Source: Melieria omissa (taxonomy: Eukaryota > Arthropoda > Insecta > Diptera > Ulidiidae). Taken from it: a stretch of 64,000 nt of DNA. The stretch spans positions 68,254,438-68,318,437 of the forward strand of contig OZ020267.1 in NCBI GenBank assembly GCA_963971225.1. Direction: 5' to 3'. The notes beneath the pieces were generated by a model. The model saw nothing but the letters and a program-made list of their open reading frames with translations. It was not told the origin of the DNA and searched no databases. Shown piece by piece: positions 34,301-46,453 of this stretch; position 1 is the first letter of the stretch; every line of letters starts with the position of its first letter. The position numbers were made by a program, and so were the translations under genes.

Positions 34301-37300
34301 TTCCCTTTTTTCGGGCGGAGATTTTTTACGTTTATGGGCTATCGCAATGGTGTATCGAACAATAACAACAGCAAAATTTGCCGCACAACGGAAGAAAGTC
34401 ACATTTGAATTTGTTACAGGCCGGCAGCCAGGCGGACCGGCTGGTGGACGGGCAGAGGCGACCGCCCGTATGGACAGGACAGCACAACAAAGCACAGCAC
34501 AGCCGTGCACTGCTTTATGTGCACACGCCCGGCATCGAATGGAGCGGGCGGATGAGTGTTTGCGTATGCACGTGCGTGGGGCTGTGTGCGTTGGCGCAGC
34601 AGCGTTTAGGTGCTGTTTACACTGGCGTGGCGCTAAATGGCGTTTGTATTTGTCTTAAAGAAAACTGAATGTGAGCGAGTTACGGAATATAAACGACAGG
34701 TTGCGATGATTTAGTTATGAAAGTGACGCTTGTGGGTCGAATAGACCACAAGAACTATGATGAATGGGACTTGAATTTGAGGAAATTGTAATGTTTAATT
34801 TGGTTGACATGAAGGATCAACTTTGAGCTGTAACTGATTTTAATTTCTAACAACTAAAAAAGGTTTATACACATTTTATGCAATGCTTGTGAATTTGTTG
34901 GCTGAGTTGAAGGAGGTTTTTATTCATTAACGGAGAAAAATGACTTTAATTAGTTGATGACTTGGCTCAAAAGCATAGTTCAATAACAGATAAGTAAATT
35001 TGATATCAAGGAATGGGTATGAAGGCATGTAGAGGGTTTTACCAGTGAGGAAAGTGCAGTGCTACATGCAGTTCATTATTCAATCTGAAGTCAATGGCAA
35101 AAATTTATTGATCTGTTAACACCTTAAGCATTGAATACAAATTGAAAACCGCTCACTTTATGTGGCAATATCAAAAATCTCACATGGTCCATGCCCCACT
35201 AAGCCGAATGTCAGTTTTATTTATTGCTTACTTGTCATTGATTTTATATTTGTAACTTTTTTATCAATTCTGATTTACATATGATGAAATAAAAAAGTAA
35301 TTTTGTTGTTAACATGCAAGAATCCACCTTCCAGGATAATCAAATAAACGCATCTCTCTCTAAGCAAAAATAAAAATCATTCAAAAATTGAACTCAAGCC
35401 TCAAAATTGCCATGATCAGCAAATGATGTTGTACTTTTTTTTTTGGTAAATATGTAGAAGTTTCGCCCGCAAAACCAGTCTGTGGACACGCACTCACTCG
35501 CACACAGTTGACCCTCATAAATCATGCCTGCAGAAGGGTTGGTAGATGGCTGTCCGTTAAATTGCCTACGCATCATTTATCCCTTATCGAGTGTGAACAG
35601 AGCCTTAGGCAGCTGCTAAAGTGGTGAATGCTGGCGCGAGAAATGTCCGAATCGTCGACGTCTTTGTCGACGTCGTCGTGGTCGTGGTCGTCGTCGTCGT
35701 CGTCCTTTATGCGCTGCATATAAATTTGAGGTATTAAAGAAATTCGGGTTTAATTGAAAATAAAAATAAGAACACACACACACACACATACGCAGTTGAA
35801 GAAAAAATGTGAGAAAAAAACACTGAAGAAAGGAATAAATTTATGGCCTTTGACCCCGCGCGTGGTTGCGGCACTGCTTTTATGCCATGCATTTATTTAT
35901 TATATACAGATATATGGCCGTATGCGTGGCTGTGAGTACTTATGTCTGCCAGTGTGTACGTGCGTGTGCTTGTGTGCGAGTGTGTGAGTTTTGGGTTATT
36001 TGTGTGTGCGGCGGCCGCTTGAATGCTGCTTCTGCTGCTGCTGTTGGTATGCCTACCAAGGCGCCTGTGCATGTGTATGAGTGGCCCTGCACATGTGTGC
36101 GCGCGTGTGTTTGTGTATGTGTGTTCCACTTTTCCATAATGTAGCACTCAACAAAAAAATCCTTTTAAAGTTGTTACACGCAGGAGGCTCATCTAAATGT
36201 CCTTTAGCGCTTCAATTGCAGCAGCAGCAGCAGCAGCAGCCACAGCAACAGCAGCAGCTAGAGCCACAATAGCAGCAATAGCACCAGCACCAGCAAAAGC
36301 AACGGCAGCTCTGTTGCGGCTCCCCGCGCTGTCTCCCCAAAAACTGGACCATTCATGCTGTGTAATTGCTTAAGTGCTTTTGCAGCGTAAGCGTTGGTTA
36401 ATAGCGAAAAGTTTTTGGCAAGCCGACTTTTAGATGGTGGTGCTGCTGGTAGATGGTAAAAGGTTCAACACTGGCTGCTGTGTCAAATATTTCTTCCTTC
36501 TTTTGCGCTCAATTCTGCCGCCCGAACGGTCGGAATAATGCAGCAGTCCGCAGCAGTGCGGCGGCAGCCGGAACTGAGGCAGACGTCAACCGCTGATTTT
36601 ATCTAAATATTCCAACTTCTTCTCTTTCTACTCGGCACAATGGGACTTATTGACTCTGAAATGAGTTTTTGTCGGCGCATAATTGCTGCAATCTAATCTG
36701 AAATGGTTTTCAGTGCATTGCCTATTTGAACTATTAGCAAGAAATGCAAGTTATGAACACACACGATGACCAATGCTCATACAAAAAAAAACAAAAAAAA
36801 AAATGCTACAAAAGCCAACTACAATCTCTTTTCTTACCTTTCAAACCAACCAACAGACTGTGTGCTGCTTTAAGGTCCTGCAGGCCAACTGGGTCGTAAT
36901 TAGAGTGTGTCAGCATGCGGCCAACTGGGTTTTGTCTTGTTTGCATTTTTCCTGTCCTGTTGCTTGTAGTTGTCATTGAAATATTGTGTGGGCCGCATTC
37001 GCAAAGCCCACGCAACAAATGAATGCGAAACTGTTATTGACAGCTGGCTTACATTAAGACTTTTTATTAATAGATACAACCGGCGCTGCAGCGACACAAC
37101 ACACAAAGACAAATGGTGCTTTCCAATTTCGTGCCATTTCCAATGTATGCAAAAAATATTAATTGAAATTTTGATCGAGATCAGACCCTCGGCCATTGAA
37201 TAATGCATACATAATTGCAGTGCCTTCAACACAGGTACAGGTGTCCCTGGGCGGACGTGTCTTACTTACGCATGGACAAGGGATTTGATGGGATTTCTTA

Positions 37301-37583
37301 TAATATGCTGTGGGTCTGAAAACAATCAGTTTTTTTTTTAATGAAAGCAAGAAGTTTCCGATTTGGATCAAATACTAAGCAGAGAAAACTCTAATTGAGA
37401 TATGGCACAGGAAATCCTACAAAACGCCACAAAGCATTGTGAATGTGAAGAGAAAAGAAATTTCAGACTTTCTTCTGAAGAAATCGATGCTAAAAAATAT
37501 TTAAATTTGTAATATTTGTAAAATATTTCGGAGTAATTCTTTAATATTTATAAAATGCCTTTTAATTTGTATATAGTTTTAAA
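31301..37583. other. Gene-free spacer with many microsatellites
   Basis: 31540-31590 TG/CG; 31620-31675 CAA; 31850-31920 TTG/TTA; 32300-32390 CA; 32700-33250 strikingly AT-rich with ATTAATCGAT-type palindromes; 33930-34200 GTC/TTG; 34236-34257 (TTTG)n; 35653-35705 GTC; 35773-35788 CA; 36220-36260 CAG. Long frames at 31821-32333 and 34035-34658 are repeat translations. At 33731 TATAAAAG precedes an initiator-like TCATCT by about 30 bp and a 40-codon ATG frame (33862) with a hydrophobic Ala/Val run. This is the only TATA-like arrangement I noted here and is weak. Confidence 0.4.
35653..35705. repeat. (GTC)n trinucleotide tract
   Basis: GTCGTCGTGGTCGTGGTCGTCGTCGTC-type repeat of about 50 bp, imperfect. 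Confidence 0.85.
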
Positions 37584-37726
37584 GTATTGTAACAATAAGA
37601 CAGTCTGTGGCTGTGCAAAGCAACCCTGTCGCTACGCGCCGTGCTATAGTCCAACCTGGCAATGATGGCTGCGATAATACGGGAAACTTTTAGTCCAACC
37701 TGGCAATGATGGCCGCGATAATAATA

Positions 37727-38853
37727 GTCAAACTCCATAAAGCGCGTTTCAGGCGTTCAGGGTTTGTCGCGTTATGGCGTTTCTCGCAATGTTGTATACT
37801 CCATAACACGCGTTTTACGCGTCAGCTTCTTTTTCTTACGCCAGCTGATGCTAATTTTTAATTGGCAAACTGCTGATTGATTTCGTTGTGAATTGTGAAA
37901 AACAACGAAATGAGTGGTTCTGTTGATTGTCCTTACCTCCTGATTCGAATTAACTTCAATGTTCCTTCTCGTGTCCTCTGTCACTACGACTTATTTGTCA
38001 TATCTCCCTGCAGGTCTAATTACGCTTTGAATGCCCCTTTGGTGAGAGCGCTTTCCGAATATAACAAGATTTGTGGCTCCCTTAACCTCGATCTTTCGAT
38101 TTCCAAACAAGAATTAAAATCACGTCTGAATTCCTTTTATAAATAACGTTATTCTCATTGTTGTTCTATTCTTAAGTTTTATTCCAATTGTTATTCTATT
38201 TTTAAGTTCTTTTATAGTTGTTTGCTTAGTCTGTAAGTTCATTTACTATAGACTTGAAATCAATGAAATGAAATTGCTATACGACGTTATAGACTTTATA
38301 GAATTTACTGATTTAATTTTAAACACATTAAATGCATATCGAACATTGCCAAAAAAAAAAGAGATTCAGTTGAATTCAATTTGTAGCAATTTATTTCACA
38401 GGGATGAGCAAAATTAGATCGACAACGAATAAGCTATCGAATTTCCAATACAGCGAAGACTAAGTTTCGTCTGTCAAAGAATTATGCTAATTTTTAGGAA
38501 TTTCTCCACATTTTATGTTAAAATATTGAATTTCAAATGTTTCTTAAATGTATTTAATAGCTTTCGTGCAATATAAATGCATTCGACTTTTGCGATAACA
38601 CAAGTTTGTTATCGGCATTACCATTTAACCACATAATGTATGACATCTTTAGGAGCTCTGTCAGCTTTTTGACGTCGTTAAGCGAGAAACGCGAGAGAAA
38701 GTTGAAAATAGCTCAACTTTTGACGCGTTTCGGGCGTATCGCCGTCAAGTCATGGAGTTTGCTTCATACAAATACACTGATTTTACTTTTTCTCGCAACA
38801 CGGGAAATGCGAAAAACGACGATACGCTTGAAACGCGCTTTATGGAGTTTGAC
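37727..38853. mobile_element. 1.1-kb terminal-inverted-repeat element nested in the solo LTR
   Basis: The left end GTCAAACTCCATAAAGCGCG and the right end are inverted copies of each other over about 30 bp. Inner inverted motifs (CTCCATAACACGCGTTTTACGCG on the left at about 37799, TTTTGACGCG...TGGAGTTTG on the right at about 38716-38761) extend the symmetry. No transposase is present. The target duplication is unclear because it landed in a repeat. It contains a LINE tail at 37880-38290. Confidence 0.7.
37880..38290 (+). pseudogene. Non-LTR retrotransposon 3' end, jockey/CR1-like, nested in the TIR element
   Basis: Plus-strand frame 37895-38146 ends in a peptide with FNVPSRVLCHYDLFVISPCR, then NAPLVRALSEYNKICGSLNL and ELKSRLNSFYK before the stop. 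This is the same C-terminal tail type as the fragment at 3349-3648 on the other strand. A 3' untranslated region of about 130 bp follows and ends in GAAATCAATGAAATGAAAT near 38273. Upstream coding is absent. Confidence 0.65.
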
Positions 38854-39204
38854 CATAAGGGAAACTTTTAGTCCAACCTGGCAAATGGCTCGCGATCATC
38901 ATGGAAACCTGTAGTCCACTCTGGAATGTGCGAGAACGATCTGCGCGATAACTGGACAGGTATGAAAGGCAGCCGGGTACGGCGCAGCGAGTCAGTCTTG
39001 GTTTAGACAAGTGAAGGTGCCACACGGAGTAAATAATTAAGTGTACAGACAGTAAAGTGTACAATTGTGAAATAAAGTGATGGTTGGTTTTTACTGACTG
39101 CGTTTGAGAAACTAAGTGTGTTTTGTTTATTTCAAATTACGCAATCCAGAGATACGTACTAGCCCACTAGAACTAGAACCAGTATTCGTAACAGTATTTT
39201 CTAA

Positions 39205-39256
39205 TTTTTTCGGGGGATTTCAACCCTAAAACCCCCCCTTGAATTCGCCACTGCAG
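39205..39256. repeat. Right-end remnant of the TGGCG MITE family
   Basis: TTTCGGGGGATTTCAACCCT followed by AAAACCCCCCCTTGAATTCGCCACTGC resembles the right parts of 7307-7432 and 41248-41397. Only a fragment. Confidence 0.4.
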
Positions 39257-41247
39257 TGCATAAAGCATCTAGTAATCACCGAACTGCCTTGAGAACACTG
39301 ATTCTACAAAGCGCATTCACTGTTACCGACCGGCGCTGGCTGGTGGCAGGAGATGCATATTGGATGGATTTGTTTTTTCTATGAATCAAGTCCCCTATCA
39401 CTCAACTCAAGTCCCCTCTATGAGGTACAATGGATCAGTAGACTGCGTGCATATGTTTAGGACGCTTTCAGCACAGTAATAGAAATAATACCTCACATTC
39501 CCTGGCATTGAGAAGTTGTTTGTGAAATTTTGTTGTTGTTTTGTGAAAACTTGCTATTGGGTTTGGAAATAATTTCTTTACTTGTTGAACAGTTTAAAGT
39601 CTTAAGTCTGCTATCTCTTCATATTTCTGTAAATCGACGACAGCAAGACAGCCAGCTACTTAATTTGTGAAATTCCATACACAACTTTTGAGCCCAAAGT
39701 CATTTAAAACCATATTTGAAAATATTTATTTGGGCTGTTTGAACCTTAAAAGCTTCCTTCTAAGCCAAATTTCGTTAGATTTTCGATAAACTAAATTCAA
39801 AAATTGATTATGTAAGATAAGAAAATCAATGAATTCGAAATTTTAGCAATAATAATCTGAAGTGAAAGAAAAAAAAGGTTTGTGGAGAGCAAAGAAACCA
39901 AATCCTATTTACAATTTTCCTTTTGTCATTTCCTGATTTTTTTAGTTTTTTTTTCCTCAGAGCACATAAGAATACATTTTTTGTACCAGTGCTTTTGGGT
40001 GTTTTTTACACCACCCACATTTACATGCACATTAGACTTGATTTAGTGCTAAATGTAGATTCTGAATAATGGGTTTTTGGGAAACGCTTGTGCCGAAAAT
40101 TAAAGAGATGGAGTATCAATAAATGGCTTCATATTTCAAAGGTCAGTGAAATGTGAAGCAATGCGACTCATTACTTGGTAGGTACTTAAAAGTTGCTCAT
40201 ATACGAGCAGCGTTCCAAATAATGCCTCTTTTTAAATATATTTTTTCTGAGAATACTTAGGTTGTCTCGTATAAAAAGTTGGCTGTTTATATCACAAATA
40301 TTTCACTGACTCCTACAAAATTTAGTTAGTTGCTCTAATAAAACCATTTGCTGACCATTGATCCAGACTAATAGAGATTCACATACAAAATGGCATATTT
40401 GAAAAAAAGAGTAGACACAAGAGGAGAAAATGATGAGACATACTTTCATTTACTTTCTTTGAAAACATTGTTCTGATAGTTAGTGCTCAGGTAGGTTTTT
40501 CTTCTTCTAGTAAATGCAGCACAAGTGCATGGAAGGTGAAGTGAAACTTGAAAATGTTTATGAAATGGTCTGCAATTTAGTTTTGTGCTCAAAGAAGATT
40601 GAATTTCTCAACTCTTATGAATTGTTTTATTTCATTGCTTTTTCAATAAGTAGCAAAGACTTGGCTAAACTTAATTTCAGTTTAGAACACTTGATATTTC
40701 TTTGATTATCTCTTCGATGTTAAAAGCTTATGGACTATTGATAGCAGTGTTGATGGAACTATTGATTCGGAGGACAACGGTCATGTGGCTTCATATATGA
40801 CTTAAAGGACTTTTCGAATTAATGAATGAAAATTTGTTAATAGTTTATTGCTGAGCTGAGTTTATATTTTATTTGCAATAATTTTTCTTTTCAAAAAACT
40901 AGTTTACATTTTAGTGTTCGAATATTAAGCAAAATACATTGCACACTTATAGCTTCGAACCGACCTAAGTTTTGGGTCACCAATTGCGTTTTTAGTTTAA
41001 GCTTTTTCACTCGTCAACTCGCCCATTTCCCACAACATTTGAAGCAAAATTGGTTAGCACTTTATTGTAATTGAGTCATATCCAATTTGTTTTTTCAGCT
41101 GTTGTTGCTTATAACAAATTCTCGGCATTTTGCTTAATTAACGACAGATCGGTGAGCTGCACAACTATTTGCGAAATTGTTTTATTTAAATTATTGTCTT
41201 CATGGGTTTTCACGATTATATTATGTACACATATGTATGTGTATACA
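39257..41247. other. AT-rich spacer, nothing recognised
   Basis: No gene, RNA or clear mobile element seen. A short direct duplication CAAGTCCCCTAT/CAAGTCCCCTCTATG occurs at 39388-39422. Confidence 0.5.
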
Positions 41248-41397
41248 TGGGCGTACACAGGATTTCATTTTGAAGGGCTTTTGCCTACAACTTTTGAGCC
41301 AAATTCCATTTGAAAACATTTTTTACACCAGTAATTTTGTTATTTGGGAGGAGGGGCGGGTTTTGAAACCTCCAAAATTCCTCCTCTGTGTGCGCCA
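41248..41397. mobile_element. Small MITE with TGGGCGTACACAGG inverted repeats, copy 2
   Basis: Starts TGGGCGTACACAGGATTTCA and ends CCTCTGTGTGCGCCA; a related element lies at 7307-7432. The interior again has a G-rich patch (GGAGGAGGGGCGGG). No coding capacity. Confidence 0.55.
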
Positions 41398-44300
41398 ATT
41401 GTTGTTGTTGTTGTTGGCGTAATGGCTTTATTGACGAGAGCGGCTCGTTTGATTTGCTCCAAACAAACACACTCGCATTACACACTTTAGATAGTTACTC
41501 GTACATTGTAATTAGAACAAAAACAACAGCAGTAGCAGCCATTCGGCCAGGCAGGCAGGCAGCCATATGCCGCATCGAATGCGTGTTAACGCAAGGCAAA
41601 TTGGAGGGTATTAATTTAATGTAATGCCCGAGTACGTTGCACTAATGCAACAAATAACTGTATAATTGTATGTAATGCGAATGCAAACGGATAACAGAAT
41701 TACGAACGAGTCGCCGGTGCGCTGCGCTGCATGAGACATTGCCCACAAATTGAATGAGGTTGATTTTTGGCTGTTCGAATGCACACACAAACCCACACAC
41801 ACACACACAGGGAGCCAGCAAATGCGGCTCAAGTGCGGACCACGAACAGCGCATAGCACACACACACGAGAACCTACACACGTGTATAGCTGCTGTTTGT
41901 GCGCCTGGGTGTGTGGGTGTGTCGATAGAGGAATATCTGTGTGTGTTTGCGCGCGTCAGTGAATGCTTGTGAGTGAGTGTTGGTGCAATTAATAAGAAGA
42001 TTAAAATTTGCATACGTACCAAATTACGTACATCATCATTATCAACGTTATCATGAACACAACGCAACGCAACGAAACGCAACGCAACGCCGCGCAACGC
42101 GACGCAAAAGTACCAGCGATTGGCGAGCGGCACTGGGCGCTTATGTGTGGGCCCGCAGCGTCGTTGTCCTTATGGCCATTAATGCTATAATCCGCGCTGG
42201 CGTTACGCGCCGTTGCAGAGCACTGCCGCACAGCAGTGACGGGGGAGCGCGAGTCGAGTCGAGTCGAGTGAGGGGCGCAGTTTGGCGAATATAAAAACCA
42301 TTCAAAGTGAAATTGTACGCTTTGGCATGGAATTTGCATTTGTTGATGTTTTTGTTGTTGGTGGTATTGGTGTGTGTGTGTGTCGTTGTTGTTGATAGTG
42401 TGGCAACAGTTAGCAAAGCTTAGCAGTTAGCAGCGGCTATGCTTGCGAACGCGCATAATGGTTTAACACATTTTCGCCGCCTTAGTCGAGCATGTTTCAA
42501 ATGTTTTACTATTGCTTTATTTCGTTTATGTTGTGCCGCATATTTGTATTAAAAATGGCAAAGCCGCACAGCGACACACGCACGCAAACAGCCACAGCCA
42601 CAGTAGCAGCAGCAACAGGAGTGAGTTAGCGCGGCACACAAGTGTCGTTACTGACACACTAAAAGCGCAGCCATTCAAAAAATTAACAACCGAAAAAGAG
42701 GAAGCAACAGGAAACAAGAAATAAGAAACAAGAAGGACAGTACAGACAGCGCAGTGAAATCTAATAAAAGCACAAGTGAACACTCTCACTAATGCACTTC
42801 AACGCTGGCTGCTTGCTCTGCTCCCCATCGACGCCACTACCGCCCACCACTACCCACCAACTTGCTGCAAGCGTAATTTAAGCCCTCAATCCAACGCTAA
42901 ACATAATCCGCCGGCTGTATCATCCGCCAGGTTTCGGTTTCAGTTTCAGTTTTCGCGCTAAATTCGTTTTAATTCACTTTTCGCACGGGCGCGCGCGGCC
43001 GCGCACACACAAAGACACTCACACACACGCGCGCACATAAAGCCATACAGACGCGCAAGCTCATAGACACAGCGGTGTTGTTGTAATTAATTTAAAATAT
43101 TATTATGGCGCGACAAAAACTGCAAGAAACGCCAACACACACACACACACACACACACATGGACACAGGCACAGGCCAGGAAAGAGACGCGCGGGCCTCG
43201 AACGACGTTGGCAACGTTGCCACAACCGCCGCACTCGACATTACATACGCGCAAACCAAAGCAACAGCAACAATAACAACGACAACAACAACAACATCAA
43301 CAATTGGCAGCACACACTACCACCAAAAGGCTGGCAGGAAACAGCAGTTGGCGGTAGCCGTAGCAGCGGCAAAACAACATCAACAACAAAAACAACAAAA
43401 ACAACAAAAACAACACCAGCACCAGCACATTAACGTGTGGTAACCACCACGACAACATCGTCATCATTATCAGAAATGTAAATAATTATCTCGTGAAATG
43501 CAACAACAACAACAACTAGAACGCACAGCAGCAGCAGGACACAGTAGCGCCAAAGTTGCAAGAGAGCGCAAAATTAAAAGGAAATGTGACAGGAAAAAAG
43601 TAGCAAATGAAGCCAAAAAAATAGAAAATTGTGGCGCGAAAAAGAAATAAAAGCGCTGGCAAGGCGCTGGGCGGGGGTAGGGGGCGACAATTTTAATTGA
43701 CGTTGTACGAACGCACGGATGGGCGAAAAACGCGCGAATGGCCTGTCGCACAGATGACTGGGCGGCCAGCGTTGCGCACACAAGACGGACGGACAGCGAA
43801 CGGGCAGGCTTAGAAATGCAAAAAGGGCGCCGTGTTCGAGCGAAAGAAATCCCACAGTATCCTTGAATACTTTGCACTGAGTTGTTGGCACTCGCATTGT
43901 TGTTGCTGTTGTTGTGTTATGTTATTATTATGGTTGTTGTTGCTGGTGCTGCTGGTTAGTTGAAATTGCAATGCGTACACGTAGTAATGCGAAATGAGTT
44001 GTAAGACTGGCAAGAAGTCGACCGTTTCACTGAAGGCACAGGCAAAGGGATGAAACGTGGCGGATGCGGCGGGGGAAGTCGAGAACGGAAATTGAAAATA
44101 AAAATAAAATTAGCAAAAAGCGTAAAGCTATTACAAAAATCTGTTAATATTGCCTGATGGTCGTCTGTACCGTGTGGGCAATGCGACCGCTTCACGTTGG
44201 CTGCAACGTTCCGAGCCGAACTGACTCAGCTGGCGAGCGGCTCGCCGACGAACTCCTAAATGCGGCAACAAACAGAAGGACAAACAAACAAACGCACCAT

Positions 44301-44968
44301 GCGCCGAAACGAATGTAATTCTTTTACAACAATAACAAAAACAACAAAAACAAATCAACAACTACATACAACAGGAGCACCGACGGCAGCGGCTTCTAAC
44401 GAATTCTCCAACAGCAGAGCGGCAAAGATTCACAACGCATCATGCAAAAGCAACAACAACAACAGCATACAAATACTTCATCCCTTAGGCGTTGGTGTGG
44501 GGCAACGGCGGCAGCAGGTGCTGGCGCTGGTGAGCGCCAACAGCAGCAGCACGTCGCAGAGTTCCTAGATACGAAACTTTATGGCCAACATGCCCTCCCG
44601 ATATTAATTTCACGAATGAACAAACAACCCTTGAATAAATGCTACGTTTACAACAACAACAAGAACAATGCAACCAACAACGCCAACAGCAACTTCCCAG
44701 CGGAGAGCCGCGCTGAGCGATTGAGCTGCATGTAAGTCGGAGAGCATTCGACGCTCGTGAGTCATTCGATGCGCCTACCCCCACCGCACTTACAGTTATT
44801 ATGCTCCTGACTCTCATGCTCTGCCATTGCACATGAAGATATGTATGTATGCCATCCACACACACACACACAGCCATACACTAGCTTTCTCTTTGCTCTC
44901 TCCGTTGATTGCTCTGTGTGTCAATTTGTGTCCCATCGAATATGCATTCGACACTCGACGCGACTCAC
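41398..44968. other. Gene-free, repeat-rich, GC-richer block
   Basis: Contains CA runs (41795-41808, 43139-43160), an AACGC pentamer array (42059-42107), a CGAGT array (42250-42270) just upstream of a TATAAAAA (about 42290), TG runs (42369-42381) and long CAA tracts (43270-43300, 43380-43415, 44330-44350). A strong donor-like GCAT|GTAAGT occurs at 44731 at the end of a Gln/Asn-rich frame, but I could not identify an exon with confidence. Confidence 0.35.
42059..42107. repeat. (AACGC)n pentanucleotide repeat
   Basis: AACGCAACGCAACGAAACGC followed by further AACGC and CGCGC variants, about ten units in 49 bp. Confidence 0.9.
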
Positions 44969-45065
44969 AGCATCCGGCCGTCGTGTGGTGTTTCGTTGAT
45001 GTGCTTGTTGTTGCGGTTGGCTTCGTCAGCAGTTCGGCAATTTCGGCGCCCGTCAACGTCCCCAT
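44969..45065 (-). other. Candidate first coding exon, unassigned
   Basis: On the minus strand an ATG in good context (GACAATGG) at 45065 opens MGTLTGAEIAELLTKPTATT and continues for 32 codons to GGATGCT|GTGAGTC, a near-consensus donor at 44968. The composition is not a simple repeat. The frame stays open upstream to 45176. I recognise no family and could not find a partner exon, so this may be chance. It could equally be part of a longer 5' leader. Confidence 0.22.
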
Positions 45066-46139
45066 TGTCGTTAGTTCGGAGCCCGCGCGCATACAATTGT
45101 GGCTGCTTTGCTGTGTGCATTTCCCAGAGGTGCATTTTTCTGAAAATCTAATTTGAGAGATTTTTGCCACGCACACTCAAACTCACAATCGTTTCGACAA
45201 CACACACACACGCACACTGCGACACATTTCGACGAGCAATTGTGCCGCGCGCATTTGTGTGTATGCGTGTGTGTGCGCATGTATGTTGTGCGCCCATACA
45301 CGTGCCGCATACATGTACGCACCCTATGCGCGAGTTATGGCCGCTGCTTCTTCTACTTCTAACATACTCTCAGTTATGCGCAAGTACTTTAATTGAGAGC
45401 ATTTTGATGTCATAATTTTGAAGTATAGCTTTAGGATGCTTAAATTACTTGAATCAACAATGGTCAGTGGGTGGCAAACTTTTTAAACATTTCACACACA
45501 TACCTGGTTTGAGATGACCGACTAGGTGAGTGTAAGTAGAAATCAAAGTGTAGAAAAGGTGCAAACGAGTTTTTGTTGATGGAAGTTTTTCGAGGGTTTC
45601 GGACGACACATTCTCAAGACAGCACATACTATATAGTCTATAGTGATAAAGCTTCATGGATGGCAGTGGTGTCGAACGATCTGTCGTTGAGATTTGTCTA
45701 GTTATAGCTGGATATAATACTTGATAATTTTAATATTTTAACCATTTAAGTATCCCTACCATTTAAGTATCCCTGTAACATTACAACGAAACTCTGGCCT
45801 GATCTTTATCTTCGGCATAGTTTTTATGATTTAATCACCATTTTGCCATAATAACCTGAGGGTTTAAAACGTGGTTTTGGAGTTATTTTAGTCATCCTTT
45901 AAAGTAACTTTTCTCACTTGATTTATATTTTCCAGCTGCTATCAATCCATTTCTTAGTACTATTGTATAAAAAATACTTAATTTAAATACTTAATTTAAA
46001 ATACTTAATACAATAATACTTTATACAACAAACATACACATAGTGAATCCTCAAGAAACCAGAAAGTCACTTCGATTCCCAGAAATTTTGAGCTATTTAA
46101 AATTTTGAGTTTTTATTTTCCAACTAAATAATTTGAAAT
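45066..46139. other. Spacer, nothing recognised
   Basis: CA/TG runs at 45200-45212 and 45258-45280; otherwise AT-rich DNA without supported features. Confidence 0.5.
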
Positions 46140-46143
46140 TTAA

Positions 46144-46294
46144 CACATTGAGTGCCACCATACAATCCAAAAAATTGTCCCCACAGGCCACAGGCATCTT
46201 TTTTGTATTGACTGTGAGACCACGTTGGTCACACGCGGCACAGGAGGCCCAAATTCGTGTGAGACCAACGTGGTCTCATGTGACACTCAACGTG
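46144..46294. mobile_element. Short TTAA-flanked (piggyBac-like) MITE with palindromic core
   Basis: A 151-bp element between TTAA (46140-46143) and TTAA (46295-46298). Ends are CACATTGAGTG and the complement of CACGTTGAGTG (10 of 11). Inside, GTGAGACCACGTTGGTCACA (about 46213) and an inverted copy (about 46258-46280) form a large hairpin. TTAA duplication suggests a piggyBac-type transposase mobilised it. It is a different family from the element at 46454. Confidence 0.65.
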
Positions 46295-46453
46295 TTAAGT
46301 TACATTCCTTTTTCAAAAAAATATTTCGATTTATTTTATAATCGATTAAAATGTTGAGTTTTTGTTTTTTTTGAACTACCTGATTTGAAGATATTTTAAC
46401 CTATTCAGAGGAACTTGTCTTGTAATAAATAATCCACAATGGACTTCATTTAA

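Larger units (their letters stand above)
37646..38955 (+). repeat. 43-45-bp minisatellite inside the LTR, split by the nested element
   Basis: The unit GGGAAACTTTTAGTCCAACC TGGCAATGATGGCCGCGATAAT occurs twice left of the insertion (TAGTCCAACC at 37647 and 37691). Two more copies lie to the right (38869 and, diverged, 38912). Spacing is 43-45 bp. The array was evidently continuous before the insertion. Confidence 0.75.
37588..39193 (+). mobile_element. Solo LTR interrupted by a nested element
   Basis: The segment begins TGTAACAATAAG and ends GTATTCGTAACA, i.e. TG...CA, and is flanked by GTAT on both sides (37584-37587 and 39194-39197), a 4-bp target duplication. A polyadenylation-type AATAAA lies near the right end (about 39071). 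Removing the inserted inverted-repeat element (37727-38853) leaves an LTR of about 480 bp. No gag/pol or second LTR is next to it, so it is a solo LTR. Its family (gypsy or BEL/Pao type) is not determined. Confidence 0.7.

Noticed and set aside
34035..34658. 207-codon plus-strand frame
   Set aside because: Starts in TTG/TTTG repeats and runs through TGG/CTGG-rich DNA; low-complexity translation.
42289..42296. TATAAAAA downstream of the CGAGT repeats as a promoter
   Set aside because: No initiator at the right distance and no convincing gene downstream; left as a note in the regional entry.
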